Assembly: GCA_916613615.1 (NCBI GenBank)
Contig: OU744736.1
Coordinates: 9,001,724 to 9,065,723, forward strand
Origin: Steromphala cineraria
Taxonomy: Eukaryota; Mollusca; Gastropoda; Trochida; Trochidae
Length of the DNA: 64,000 nt
Direction of reading: 5' to 3'
Part shown: positions 49,836 to 62,387 of the stretch, one piece after another
Position numbering within the stretch: the stretch's first letter is position 1
How the letters are laid out: each line of letters starts with the position of its first letter
Program-made: the position numbers and the translations under genes
The notes under the pieces: model-generated
Told to the model about the DNA's origin: nothing
Seen by the model: the letters and a program-made list of their open reading frames with translations, nothing else
The model's database searches: none

Positions 49836-52510
49836 TAAACTAGTTATAATCATCTAAAAACTACAAAATAGCATCAGTCAGGCGATTCAGCAATTTATCA
49901 TGGCGCAAAATGAAACACTTCCACTTTTACTTTAACTCTTTTCTTTGATAAGCTTGTATCTACCGTATACCTTTAGTTTCTATGGCAACATCAATGTGTT
50001 TGATAACTGAAATATTGTTGCAAACACGATAAACCCCAATTGACTCTTTCAGTAATTGCTAATGTAAGCCGTAAAACAGCAACAGGGTCAACATGGTTTA
50101 TCTATTAAGCCATAAGAGATTAATGACAAAGATGTCAAAAAGTTATCTTCGTAATGACAACAGTGGGAGGGGAGTTATTCGACTATAATCACGACAACGC
50201 GTTAATGAGTCTTTGTCTGGGTAGCAGATATAACTAAAAGAGGAATAAATTACATATTTTACGATGCTTTAATCCATTGGATGGGTCTGAAACAGATTCA
50301 ACATTAACGTTGTAAAAATATCCAGAAGCTTCCCAAAGGTATTTATAAGCACCTTAATACATGCTTAATCAGTTTGTTACTCGATCATGTAATAGTGTAT
50401 TGGAATGTTGAAATGCGCGCATATCCATAAATTCGTGGTTCCTCAAGGCGCTTCGGCATATGGACAAAACTTTTCTCTATTGACGACAAATGTTTGTACC
50501 GCCCTATTGGCCTAACTGAAAACCTAGTTTAGCGACCATAACGCTTTATGAATGAGTGGTAAACATTACACTTCTGTCGCACTAGCAAATGATCATAAAC
50601 CTTGTGAATGATTTGTCATCAAATTTTCCTTTTTTTATCTATTCAGACAACACTTGTTAAATATATATTACTTACAACACATTCCATTTATAAGGAATTT
50701 CGTACAGAATCTTCAATTTCTTGTCAAAGCAGTAATTCGTGTAAGTGAAAGAAATTTCAATAATTTATGGATGACAACTTCTTTGTTCATAATTTAAATT
50801 TGTAAATTTGTAGGTTAGAAAAAACAATTTAAAGTCAATAGGTTTAAAAGATCATAATTTTAAGGTAATTCTGTGTTGATTCTATTTGAAATAAACATGG
50901 TGTATTTAATCACTCTTAAACAAATCCCACGATTAATTGAAAGGTCCTGCTCCACAATATAAATCAGGTTTGATTGAGCATCTAATTTTCACTATGATTG
51001 ACTAAGATACCCTATTTTTCAAGGTGGGTGTTTTGGCAGATAGCACGTTTTTTATATGGAAAACAAGGAATCACACGAACAAGATAAATTTTAATATTGA
51101 TTCTGTATTGTACTATCGATGCCTAATAACAAAAGCATCATCTAGTTCTAGTAGATTTAATCCATGCATTAAACAAAGCTCTTTCTATGAGAAATCATAC
51201 GTTTCGCGAAAAGCTGATTTCTTCCATCAATAATATGCAGAAGTGACAACACATCTGAGTTTGATAATCAACCTGATTGAGAACAAATCAATCGGAATGT
51301 TGTTATTCGTGATTTTCTGCCAATATTAATAACCTTTATTCTCTCTGTAAATACATCAGAGAGACTCCAAACGCCTACACACAGAATATAATGTAATTAA
51401 TGCTGGAGAGGCCGATAGATGTGAATTTCATGTATGTGTATTAATCTAATACCTATTTGAATTCTGTGTTACTGTGACGTTGAACAGTTTTGCCACTAAG
51501 TGTATGCTGTTAAGCGTTTCGGTGCGTAAGTTCTAAAACGTCTTGAATATAGAATTGTCGAGCTTCATTTATAACACATTATGCTGATTCCATGCCAGAT
51601 GAAATTCATTGACTATGTCAATTTTAATAAATCCACTGAACTTGAGATGATATATTTGCAAGCAATTAGTTTATTTCATCAATGTCATAATACATTGTGA
51701 CAGTAAAACGAAACTAAACTTAGGTGTAAATTTAAAAATAATTGGCAATAACGGAGACCGATAGAAGGTGTAGTTTCAAAAGCATGTCACATATATACAA
51801 GGAAACAAGGGAATTCCATAGGAAAATGGTTACAGTTTACAATTTGACTCTAAGATGATGCATGATGCTATTTTCCAATGAATATTCTTTCGTATGGAAG
51901 AGTTGTTCTGAAAGACTTCAGATTCGACATGAAACGAAAACTCATTCACCCAGTCACTGATATGTTGCGTAGTTGTCGAACACAAGAACAAATGCTTTAT
52001 CGAGGTGTGACGGTTCTGGCGCTCACAAGTTCCTAAGTCACGTTAATTACGATAACTCACACACTCTGTATATGTATTTATACGAACACCTTTTGAAAAC
52101 ATGATATTACTACTTAAACTGTATGACATATGATTTAACATTCACTTATATTTTAAGAGATTAAATTGATGTTGAATTTGGATGAAATGTCCATGAACGG
52201 ATCCTCATTACTAGCATGGTCTTCAACCTTGTTTTTCAAGTCGATAGACAGTCAATGGCGAGTTGGAGAGAGTAAATTTGCCAACCATGCTACTTATTTG
52301 CCGATACACCTCAAACAAGAGATCATCCTGCTTAAATACCCGAATACAGTGGTAAGAAAGTCGGTTAAGGGCCTTGGTCATCGATACTTGACATGCGGGG
52401 ATCAACACACTAGAAATTGAGAATAATAAGTATTTAAACGTTTAAAAATAACATACCCGCTTCGCTGCCACACAAAGTGTTCCTTGAACGTTTCAAAGGT
52501 GAAGATCACG
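49836..52510. other. Intergenic sequence, no gene seen
   Basis: AT-rich, with short chance ORFs (51,024-51,233; 52,166-52,420) that show no family motifs. No repeats shared with the rest of the window were recognised with confidence. Confidence 0.45.
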
Positions 52511-52711
52511 TTTAACTTTCTCAACATCGTTGTCATAAAGCACAAAAAATTTAATAAACAGATGGGAGAATTTTAATGCAGCTTGCAGAATGTTAAAAAT
52601 ACAAAATACATATTAATGTACGTGACATATAATACATAGCAATGTATAATAACAATATTCTATGATCAGCATGCGGTGATCTCACAAAGAAACTATGAAA
52701 ATAGTAACTCC
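52511..52711 (-). repeat. Ngaro-like element, terminal repeat B2
   Basis: 201 bp that appear identical to 52,900-53,100, in direct orientation. In the element's own direction (minus strand) this is the last segment and marks the 3' end. Confidence 0.85.
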
Positions 52712-52899
52712 AATTATAGCAAATGCAATAGAAAAGACTAAGCGAATAAAAGTTAACACCACAAGCCAGTAAGCCTACTGGGAGGGTGGGCGGGGCAAGC
52801 GTGCCGCCGCGTAACGCTCAAACTAGAAAGACAGCGACCCCTAGCAAAGGGGCCTAACTCGTTCCATGTTAAACACATTTTTAACCACTAAAAATTAAT
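52712..52899 (-). repeat. Ngaro-like element, segment A2
   Basis: 188 bp between the two B repeats, including a GC-rich run (GGGAGGGTGGGCGGGGCAAG at 52,780). In Ngaro/PAT-type elements A2 is a copy of the 5' terminal A1. No A1 match was found at the other end, so the 5' end appears to be missing. Confidence 0.65.
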
Positions 52900-53100
52900 T
52901 TTAACTTTCTCAACATCGTTGTCATAAAGCACAAAAAATTTAATAAACAGATGGGAGAATTTTAATGCAGCTTGCAGAATGTTAAAAATACAAAATACAT
53001 ATTAATGTACGTGACATATAATACATAGCAATGTATAATAACAATATTCTATGATCAGCATGCGGTGATCTCACAAAGAAACTATGAAAATAGTAACTCC
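52900..53100 (-). repeat. Ngaro-like element, repeat B1
   Basis: Direct copy of 52,511-52,711, beginning 75 bp after the recombinase stop codon. The order B1-A2-B2 is the split direct repeat used by tyrosine-recombinase retrotransposons to recombine a circular DNA into the genome. Confidence 0.85.
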
Positions 53101-53175
53101 CATCCCAGTAATGACTTATATGTAAGTTATTTAATACAGGTAAGAATAGAAACTAAAGTTGAGGGAAATTAACTA

Positions 53176-54129
53176 TTAATGGCGGGGAAGTGAGGTACCA
53201 AATTGCCTCAATGCCTGAAAGCGAGAAGATTGCTTAATGTTGAGGTATCTTAGATATGCTTGTGATTTCCACAGTCCAATGTCCTGGATTACCTCGCCAG
53301 GTAATCCGATGCTAAAAGCCCAGCACGCACCGCCTCTACGAAAGGAATGACCAGTAATGTGCTCCTGCACACCTTCTCTTTTCAGAATGTACTGGATAGT
53401 GTTCATGAACATATCATGCTGCAGTGGAAGATGCTGGTTATCGCAAAGGAAAGGTGCAGTGTCGCTGCTACCCCTCTGTGAATGCAAAGTTAGCAGCCTA
53501 GCCACAGGATCAGCTGGATCTAGAGGGTGGTCCTCAATAGAAGGCATCAAAACTTCCATCGTACGCTCTCTAAACTGAAGAGTCTTTGATGTTTGAAATT
53601 CAATGGAAAAACCTCCATCAATAGATTTGACATCTCTCACACATACATTTCTGTTTACATCAAAGGCGGACTTGCAAACAAAGTTATTAGATCTGAGCAT
53701 GCCATAAAAAGCAATAAGGCAAGATGCCCAAATAGACATGCCCAATACACTATCCAATTTTAAGTTGTTTCTAATCATCATCAACATATTAGGGGTGACA
53801 GGAGGTACCCCCTTTTGCTCATCACCAAGTTCTCTCCGCACACCTTTTAACAAGTGTTGTATATGCCAAGAATTAACAGGGTCTGAACAGTCATTTGCTC
53901 TATGTACACTTGAAACAATGGATAAGTATTGACGAACAGTTGCATACTTAAAATTCTTAAAATCCACCAAGAATGCAATGTACAATTGCATATTTCGCAC
54001 AGAAAAAGGGAAAGGATGAAAGTTAAATTCATCGCTAAAGTTAAGGAAACACTTTAACTGGCACTGATAGGTTGACTTGGTTGACTCTGCCCATCCCTTA
54101 CTACTGAGTCTAGTGTAGTGTTGCCCCAT
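53176..54129 (-). CDS. Tyrosine recombinase of a Ngaro/DIRS-like retrotransposon
   Basis: 317 residues, complete. Catalytic residues are visible: R146 (GMLRSNNF), K182 (QTSKTLQ), H261 and R264 (GHSFRRGG), W287 (GLWKSQ) and nucleophile Y295 (AYLRYL). The N-terminal SAM-like core-binding half spans about residues 10-105. It joins a circular cDNA to the genome by strand exchange instead of using a DDE integrase. It overlaps the end of the RT-RNase H frame by 76 bases in another frame, the normal arrangement in this group. There is no methyltransferase domain before it, which favours Ngaro over DIRS1 or PAT. The intact catalytic set contrasts with the broken RT upstream. Confidence 0.88.
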   Translation of the reverse strand: MGQHYTRLSSKGWAESTKSTYQCQLKCFLNFSDEFNFHPFPFSVRNMQLYIAFLVDFKNFKYATVRQYLSIVSSVHRANDCSDPVNSWHIQHLLKGVRRELGDEQKGVPPVTPNMLMMIRNNLKLDSVLGMSIWASCLIAFYGMLRSNNFVCKSAFDVNRNVCVRDVKSIDGGFSIEFQTSKTLQFRERTMEVLMPSIEDHPLDPADPVARLLTLHSQRGSSDTAPFLCDNQHLPLQHDMFMNTIQYILKREGVQEHITGHSFRRGGACWAFSIGLPGEVIQDIGLWKSQAYLRYLNIKQSSRFQALRQFGTSLPRH

Positions 54130-55700
54130 CTGTAATCGATATAAGCCTTTGTCATGAAGTTTTCAAGGAAATCTCTATTGAAAGGCATATAATGTAAACT
54201 AGCAAGCATATCATACAAATTTGACAGTTGACCTGGCTCATCCAGTCTGGAAATACAGTCAGCTAGAATATTACATTTACCGGGTACAAAAATGGCTTTC
54301 AGTACAAAATTAAAGTGAACTTGTAACCAAAACAACGTCCTTAGAAAACATAGCACAACTGGAGATTTGGCAGTCATTTTGTTGATTACAGCCTTTGCTG
54401 TCATATTGTCAGTTCCAACCACAACAACTTTGTTTCTCCACATGTGGCACCAACGAATTGCAGCTAATATAACTGTCATTGTTTCCTTATAATTGATGTG
54501 GAGTCCTTTTGCCCATGGCAAGTCTATCTCCCAATTATATATAATAAACAAAATCTCCATCAAAATAGGCCCCTGCTCCAGAATTGCATGCATCAGTCTG
54601 CAAGCTAGTTAGTGGGCGATCGTCTAAGAAATGTCTAGTGCCATTAAACAATTCCATATAATTCCTCCACCAAGAAATGTCTTCTTTCACTTCCATTGTT
54701 AGCAATACCTTATCACTCGATGAAGATAAGGTACATTTTAGATCTATTAAACGTCTCCAGAATGTTCTGCCACCATGTATCACACCACAAGCCCAGTTCA
54801 GTTTGCCTATTAAACTTTCTAACTGTTTTTCACTAGCACGTTTTTTGAGTGAAAACTCACACAATACCTCTTTGAATTCACTGAGCTTGTCTGCAGGAAG
54901 TTCTAGTACATAAAGACTAGTGTCAATAACAACACCTAAAATGTCAATCTTGTTGATGGGCCTTCTACTTTTGTCCAATTTATGTCAAACCCTAAACGTC
55001 GCAAAACATTTATCAACTTTTCTAAAGCATAGGCACAAAATTGAAAGTCATCTGAAATTATCAAAAAGTCATCTAGATATGCAATTACACAAATATCATA
55101 GACTTGCTTCATAATTCTACAAACCGCGCTTGAAAGGGTTTGAAAAATCTTTGGGCTTTTGGAAGCACCAAAAGGTAGCTTACTATCATACATATATGTC
55201 AATTCTGAGTCATTATCAAACTTCCACGCTAAACCGGTATATCTGAAATTGTCAGGATGTATTCCTACACTGCGATATGCACTCTTGAGGTCCACTTTAG
55301 CCATGTAACTGCATTTCTTCACAAACTTTAGAGCTTGACGAAGGTCCATATAGGAACACTCTGTATCAGTCATCATACTATTCATGCTATTTCCATTTGG
55401 TAGACTGCCATCATGAATTAATCTAACACTGTTATCACTTTTAGGAATAGCGCCTAACGCGCTCACAATATGAGGTACATTGTCTGTAATAACATAGTTT
55501 CCCTTATCTATTTCTTCTTTAATCTGACTTTCAGTTTCTCTTTTATTCATAAAAGCTGATCTATGATTTTTTGTCCTTACATTAATATCACTATCCATAA
55601 TAACACTATCATGTTCTATAAGCCTAAAACCATCCCGTACACCTGACAGTATGTAGTTCCTATCTGCATCTCCCTCGGGCAAAAGTTCAGCCCAGGCATC
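54054..55700 (-). pseudogene. Reverse transcriptase-RNase H of the Ngaro-like element, frameshifted
   Basis: RT in frame 1 (from about 55,700): GVRDGFRLIE, VDLKSAYRSV, LPFGASKSPKIFQ and catalytic AYLDDFLII, ending ..GPSTRLTF. Frame 2 (to 54,535) continues LGVVIDT, a thumb region with LIGKLNWA, and starts RNase H at LTSLQTDACNSGAGA. Frame 3 carries NYKETMTV, GTDNMTAKAVIN and ADCISR. Breaks lie at an A/T-run near 54,938-54,941 (one base apparently lost) and in a TATATA run near 54,537-54,545. Without these it would be one long frame. A stop just upstream of the RT start and the lack of gag show that the 5' part is missing. It converts element RNA to DNA when intact. Confidence 0.85.
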
Positions 55701-55884
55701 TTAGCTTAATGATCTAGAAAGTTTTTTGCTTCCGGTTTCGCTTGGTCCCCTGTCGAACTCTGTCGTGGTTGTTGGATTCCATGCGGTGAATGGGAAACGC
55801 TGCTATGGCCTCTTTGAAAACAGGTCCCACATACATGGGCCATCTTGCAAATGTCCTATCGCAAAACACACGTTCCGACGTTGA

Positions 55885-57245
55885 AGCGTCGGCATATATA
55901 TTTTTCAATTTTGCAAGTAATCTTGAGACAATTTACAAATCCCTCAAAAGAAAGAGCATGTTGTTTTATACTTGAGACATAGATAAATCGCTTGGCCAAA
56001 AGAATGATATGATTAGTTAATTTATCATTTGAACAGAGTCCCAAAAAAATAGTAAATTTTGTAAGTGCCATATTTGATTGAAGATAGGCATTTAGAAATA
56101 GCTCCAAATCATACCAAAATTTCTTAACAAGTTCACAATCAAAATATACATGAGAAATATCTTCTGAGGTATTTTTACAAAATGTGCACACATAATTGTC
56201 AACAAGATTCATCTTCATTAATTCTTTTTTGGTATAAATTATTCTATAGATAAATTTGTATTGAAAATCTAACAGTTTACAGTCATTAGTGCATTTCTTA
56301 AAGATTCTAAACACATCATTCCAAATTATATCCTGTTGAAAGACATTATTCCAATGCTCAAGTACTTTTGGAACAGTGTTGTTCGCAATCAATTTGTCGT
56401 AGAATATCCTTGAACCTTTTACATTAGAGATCATATCAAGATGGACAATATTAGTGGTTTCATTGTTCAAGCATATATTTCTTTCTCCCAAAAGCTGTCT
56501 CCAACATTTTGGAATATTATTTAACAAACGCTGATAGTCTAAAAATGTTCCTCTTATTTTATATTTCTGTTTTAGATTATCAAAGTTGAGTAATCCATCT
56601 TCAACATAAATATCACTAATGCAATGTATACCCTGGTCATACCAATATCTTATTATATATGAAGATCTAAACAAATGATTTAACCAAAGAGGTTGGGCCA
56701 AAATTTGGTCTATGTCATCAATGTCAAAAGTATGTTTTTTATAAAACACTCTCCAGGCTAATAAAACATCTCTCCAATAGGGGTTTAAATTGTCAGATAA
56801 AATGTCAATAGCATTAGAACCAAGAGAAAATAGATTACCTAATGGAAAGATGTTGTTAGAGCTGGAGTTTTTCTTCAAGTGCCATTTAAGTGATGATAAT
56901 TTCAAAGCATTGATAAAGGAATTTATATCAATCATCAAGACCTCCATCTTCATGAGTCCTACTGATATAATTTCTTTTGATTTTATCATTTTTATTATTC
57001 CAAAGGAATTTGTAAAATATTTTGTTTAGTTCATCAATGAATGCTTTAGGGGGGTTAGGGAGAGCAGAAAAGATATGTACCAGGGTAGAGATTGCTAGAG
57101 TTTTAATAACAGTGATTTTCCCAATAAGAGTCAAATTTCTTCTTCGCCAACTGGCCAGTAATCTGTTTATATGTTCCAAGCGTTTTCTTGTGTTTATTAC
57201 CCATAGATCTTTAAGAGAAGCATTGACAGTTAAATGTCGGGACTG
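55885..57245 (-). pseudogene. L1/Tx1-type LINE, 3' fragment of ORF2
   Basis: Frame 1 (from 57,245 or beyond to about 56,930) has RNLTLIGKITVIKTL and FIDELNKIFYKFLWNN, the post-RT region of L1-like ORF2. Frame 2 (to about 55,885) has INSFINALKLSSLKW and the C-terminal zinc knuckle CTFCKNTSEDISHVYFDC (C-x2-C-x8-H-x4-C). The junction near 56,935 is a frameshift. RT, endonuclease and ORF1 are absent, so this is a 5'-truncated copy. It lies in the same direction as the Ngaro-like element and just upstream of it; the 180 bp between them (55,700-55,885) carry a 64-residue frame I do not recognise. Confidence 0.8.
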
Positions 57246-60089
57246 CCATGCTTTTGCGTGTGTACCGCAATTACTAATCTAGCCTTCCATGGAGTTATTG
57301 CCCTTAGTTTGTGATTTTCGACTCTGATACAGGAACATGGCGTGACCTAGAAGGAAAACCAATTTGGCGGGGTCGTGTCATTTTACTGCATTCAATCTAT
57401 AAGATATATATTCCTGAAAGAAAATTCACTCTGCATCCTCTAAAAAATAAGAACACATCAACACATACATTATTTGTAAAATTCCATCAAATTTCAGATG
57501 AAGCAATGAAAATGTTATCTTCTTGATGACCAATATGAAATAAGAATGATAACTTTGATAATATATCTGTATGAAGTAGCAGACACATTCATGATCAAGT
57601 CTGAGCTCATGTATAAGTTAATCAGATTGTCTTGAACATACTTCGTAAGTGGTTGGAGTCATATATGTGGAACTCTTTAATTGGTGTAATTAAATCAGGA
57701 AGAAATAACTATCTTTGTAAAGCGTCAGCAACACTATGAAGGTATAAGGTAGCAATTTTGAATGAAAGTGGACAGTGAAGAGTGTCTATTTGTTACACGA
57801 CATTCCAGAAACTTTCTAACAGGACAGGACATCTTGAAATTGATAGGGTTTAATAGGTAATAAATACAATAAAATATAATGTAGTTTTCATGTGTACAAG
57901 ATGGAATTTATGATGAAGATTAATAAGTTAAGTTAAGATTGGTTTTGAATTTTTCACGTTATTTTCTTATCATTTCATTAATCATTTTGATCTTTTAACT
58001 TGAGATTGCCTTTAAAACCACTACTGATCGTAAATTCAGCTCTTATGATGAGCGAAATATTGTCTCAGTCGAAGTCACCACTTGGTACTATTTACACAAA
58101 ATAGAGGTCACCACATCCCTTTCAGTAATGTTTCTATGCTGGTTTCATCAGCATTACTTGTGATAGACACTGGCTCAATAAAGCTACAGCAAACCAATAA
58201 GACACCAACTATACACATACAGCTGTATAGCAGACATGTGCACTTGTGCTATATATTGGAGTTTTCCTGAAACCTGTAAGGTTTGGAGCACACTTGGTCC
58301 GGTTGTTCTTTCGATGATTGTGTAAGTTGTATATAAATGTTCAACGTTCTGATATGAAATTTATCGATGGTTATTTTATTTATGCCCTTAAAAAAAGTTC
58401 GGGGCCAACAAATTGTAAAATTGTTTTTGGACTCTTTTCCCACCTTTTTGTCTTTCTGAACACCGCAAGAATACTTCTCTGGCAACAATAAGTCGCATTA
58501 GGCATGATTTCCATTCATTAGGTCAGGTTTCAAAGACATTCATCAAATTTAGCTTTGTGCTTTCTGTTGAATCACTAGATCCATAGGAGAGACTGTGTGT
58601 TTGCGAAGCTATGTTGAGTAGGGCAGTTCAACACTTGTGCACTCTACAATGTGTTCCTTCTCCCTTAGACATGTATCTTTAAGATCTTTGACTAAGAATA
58701 CTGCCAAATAACTGGCACATTGTACAAATTTGTTCAAGCAGATGACCCATTGATTTCCTTTTGAGAATCTTTTGTTCGAGACGGTCCTAAAATTTTATTT
58801 GGTTTTGATAAGCTACAAAATATCTAATATGCTGATAGAAGTTTATATCTCATCACTGGACTTGCAAATATATCCACTTATGCATAATATCTCTAATATG
58901 CTTGATTTTATGGAAAAATCAAGAAAACATCTCAAATACGTTTAATATTCGAAATTATTCATCCAATTAATCTACCTATTAGTTACAATACCTAATAAAC
59001 ACTATCGAATCTAATACATCTTCCTGTCAGCTTTTGACAAGGTTTCAAGATTACGTTTGGCGAATTTGCGCGCGCCACTCGAGTCACATTGTCCGGTTTT
59101 CGATCAAAATCCCGACTTTGAATGGCCGTATTTTCGCTCTAATGTACTGATTGACCTTTAACTTGTTATTCTCAGTAACAGTTAGTGGTTCCCGATGTAA
59201 TAACATCGATTTCAAAATTTGACATATGTGATCCTATCAACATACTCTGTGTCTCTTTAACGTCTAGAATCGTACAAAAAAAATATTGTTCAGTGTGAAT
59301 AAATGCTTTTCATTAAAATATAAACCTTTAAGATTGTTTGAGGCCCTGGTAAATATTTGAACAGTGGCTTTACAATATATGCCTTCAAATTGGAAATTAG
59401 TGGGAAATAGGTTAATTGTTGTTTCCATATGTTTAAGACCCTATTATTGTGCACTGATTTTCGAAATTTAAATGGATTTTAAGGCTGCATATCTAACCAA
59501 GGTTTTTAACAACTAAGGTAATGTTGGGGACAACCACTAAAAACACACAGGAAAATTTGTTGCTACCAACCGAACACGCATTGACGCATACCTTATTTTG
59601 ATGTGGTGGTTTGCGTGGTATTTGTTTTAGGAATTAAGTTATATTTTAACATATGATGATCGGCAAGCTGAGGTGATTTGGGGTTCAACGCCGTTTTCAA
59701 GAATATTTCACTAATACCCGGTTGCTAATATTATTGCAGGGAAAAAGCCTGTAACACTATTGTGGCTATGCATTGCGGTAAAACCTCGAGCATCGGCTGG
59801 AATATGGCAATTCATTCACCGTCAATGTAACCATGTATTGGAAGGAAAACCTGACCTTACATGTTCAAATCTGCAATTATTTCATGCATGGGTCTTTTAT
59901 CTTATTGGGATTAATCTCAGAGTAATTTACATAATGAAACCAACGAGGGTTGAGTTTGCGTAAAAGTTGACAACTTATAATATAACATTTTTTCTTCTTT
60001 TCTACATGTTTGAAGTAATAAAGAAAAAGAGTTGTTAAGGCTTCAGAACCAGAGGATTACTCTTATTTTTGTGGTTTCTGCCTGAATCA
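57246..60089. other. Intergenic sequence, no gene recognised
   Basis: One frame at 57,311-57,526 (71 residues, preceded by an AG acceptor-like GATACAG at 57,327-57,333) is of unknown meaning. The third copy of the dispersed repeat lies at about 59,030-59,115 in reverse. The rest is AT-rich with chance ORFs. Confidence 0.45.
59030..59115 (-). repeat. Dispersed repeat fragment, copy 3 (inverted)
   Basis: The complement shares GAAAACCGGACAATG and an AACGTA.T.TTGAAAC word with 436-571. It is more diverged than copy 2. Confidence 0.5.
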
Positions 60090-60195
60090 ATAGACCGATC
60101 CATTAGGCACCGCCCCTTCAGCCTTTCGACCAATCGGCGCGCCGTATTTCTGACTTCCTGCCCAGCGATCGCTTCCTCGGACATCGACAAGCAAC
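60090..60195 (+). promoter_or_regulatory. GC-rich promoter-like island
   Basis: In an AT-rich setting this stretch has CACCGCCCC (GC box, about 60,110), GACCAATCGGCGCGCCG (CCAAT box, about 60,128) and several CpGs. It ends at an ATG in a good context at 60,196. The minus strand also has an ATG frame (to 60,035), so a bidirectional promoter is possible. Confidence 0.4.
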
Positions 60196-60264
60196 ATGGC
60201 AGGCTGTCTGCTTGACGAAAGGAATGTCGCCGATACATTTTTCCGACGTAACGAGTCCTTCAAA
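60196..60264 (+). CDS. Possible first coding exon of an unknown gene
   Basis: ATG in the context CAACATGGCA opens a frame beginning MAGCLLDERNVADTFFRRN. It runs 23 codons to AAA|GTGTAA, where a GT (60,265) could be a splice donor; without splicing the frame stops at 60,270. The island upstream (60,090-60,195) supports a promoter. I do not recognise the peptide, and no second exon could be assigned in the AT-rich sequence downstream. It could also be chance. Confidence 0.22.
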
Positions 60265-60270
60265 GTGTAA

Positions 60271-62040
60271 TATATTCCATGACAATGTAAACAACTTGAA
60301 AAACGGGTCCTACCTTCCGGGAATCTTCATTAACAACGGCATATCTGATTAATTGGACACGAATTTTCGTGAGGCGAGGGCATGATTCTCGGTTTGTTTA
60401 CATTGAAAAACATGTGCTGCAGAAGGCCTATATATCTGTTTGTCTGATTTTCTTCAAAGAATTTTTTTTTAGTAGGCCTACATGAAAAAATGTTGAAAAA
60501 TTTCGTTTCAGAGATTTAAAAACCGACGCAAAGACATATTTGCATATAATAAATGATTAATAGTTATCAAAATGGAAATTAAGTATAAAAGTCAAGGTAA
60601 AATGCCACATTCAGGTTTGAACTATAAATATATAGCTTAATTAAAAAACTTTATCATAATCAACACAATAATTATAATGATTTTATCAAGATTTATGAAA
60701 TTTATTTATGTTTACTTTTAATATCAATATTTACTTGTTTAAATGTTATTATTGATTTTAGATAATATATATTATCAGGTTTTGAAATTAAGTCAGAGCT
60801 AGGTTATTTTATGAAAATAAAGAGATTCATGAAATGTGGACATATATTCAGTTATATCTCATCTAATTAAATATCTTCAGATATCAAATATTTGAATGAC
60901 AGGGAAGAGCCAATATCTCATCCATAAGTTGATTTTCTTACTTTTAGATGACTATAACATTAGAAAATAATCATCCAGTACCTTAAACATTTTGAAAATT
61001 ATTTAAATTGATATGTGTAATAAAATATAATTATGGCTGTAGTGTTATGTATTGTATTGGGTAAGAAATTTACGAGACATCTAAGTCAAATAACACTAAA
61101 ATGTTCAAATTCAAATCATTAAATATGTTAATGGTTTCTATAGATATCTTGAACAGTTTGGTTCTGCATAGGTTGTTTTGCATTATCATAAATTCATATT
61201 ATTTTTTATTCATGAAATTGTGCAGACCATGTTTTGGTTTATTTTACATTTGGAAGAGGGGGTTTATAAATACTTTCATGATAAATAGTTAGGTTTTTTC
61301 TTCAGACTGATAGAACAAAGGATTTAAGGGAATGGGTAAACCATCCAGAGAACTTGCATATTAATTAAAGATGTAAAAAAATGAGCTTTGAACAATAAAC
61401 CAGCAGGGCATATGGACTTTATTAAAAACAATTAAATTTTGAATAGAGTAATTTGAGCCTAAAGGTGAAATCATTGTTTTCATTTTATTTAAATATATCA
61501 TTTCTTAAAAAGTAGTTTCACAGTTTAACTGAAATAATTTAGCATATCTAAGTTAATTGATATCATGCATCCACATGAAAATGTATATTTTACAATCATG
61601 TTTGCTAATTATTTAGGTTATCATGTAGGTTATTACAACTGTCAATTTGTTTTGGATTTTTGAATAATTTATGAAATAACTTTTTTTTTTCAATATTCTG
61701 ATTTTAATGTTAATAATTGAAATAAATTAAGTCTGTTTGACTTATTATTGAATCAAATTATATTGTATTATTATAAACATTTCCAAAACAAAATAAACAA
61801 ATTACATATGGTCTCCATCTGTTCCATATTATTTATTATTAATATTTTTACACGGTAGATGAGTAACCTTGGTGCTGTACAGCAACATAAAGAATACTTT
61901 TGTTCTGTATTTTGAAAATATTTTAAACTGTCAGATGAACAAGATGACTGAACACTCAAGGGAGACAATTGACAGGTAGATCTACATCTGTGTCCCTGAA
62001 CTTGATAAAATTATTGAGGCTCATACACTGTTGCTGGGCT
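60271..62040. other. Very AT-rich sequence, no gene seen
   Basis: Long runs of A and T with only short ORFs. It could be a first intron of the candidate gene upstream, but there is no positive evidence. Confidence 0.45.
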
Positions 62041-62044
62041 ACAT

Positions 62045-62150
62045 TTAGGATTACACCCCTTGGGCGGTTATATCCCTTCTTTTTTTAATTGGTTTTAACT
62101 CACAACTACCTTCTTATAAGTGTTTACCCTTTACACCCCTTGGGAAGTTA
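62045..62150 (+). repeat. Short direct repeat with TTACACCCCTTGGG core
   Basis: TTACACCCCTTGGGCGGTTAT at 62,051 and a close copy (TTACACCCCTTGGGAAGTTAT) at about 62,131, 80 bp apart. It may be the edge of an unrecognised repeat. Confidence 0.55.
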
Positions 62151-62318
62151 TTGCCTTTATTTAAGTTGAATGTTATATGGCGTGAGCTCCATCCGCGTAG
62201 GTTGGTTATAGCATAACCACCTTGGTCGGTTATAAGATTGTAAACAATCGCAAACAATTGGACTTGTAAAATTTGGAGTTTTAATCAAACAAGAAAGTTA
62301 AGATTTACAATCAACGAA

Positions 62319-62387
62319 AGTGGGATTCGAACCAGGGACCTCTATGTTGTCACGCAGCGCTCTTACCTGTTGAGCTACCGAGGATCC
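62319..62387 (-). tRNA. tRNA-like sequence, degenerate (pseudogene or SINE head)
   Basis: On the minus strand it has an A box (GGTAGCTCAACAGGTAAGAGC) and a B box (GGTTCGAATCCC) at tRNA spacing. The T stem does not pair beyond two bases, the anticodon stem is poor, and no acceptor stem can be drawn. It is therefore not a functional tRNA gene; a tRNA pseudogene or the head of a tRNA-derived SINE is more likely. Confidence 0.45.

Noticed and set aside
55714..55908. Ngaro gag start or a separate gene
   Set aside because: Too short and without a zinc knuckle or other gag feature; origin left open as a finding.
57311..57526. Frame of 71 residues after an acceptor-like site
   Set aside because: No recognisable motif, no clear donor or partner exon; kept only as a note in the intergenic entry.
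62319..62387. Functional tRNA gene
   Set aside because: A and B boxes are present, but the T stem, anticodon stem and acceptor stem do not pair.
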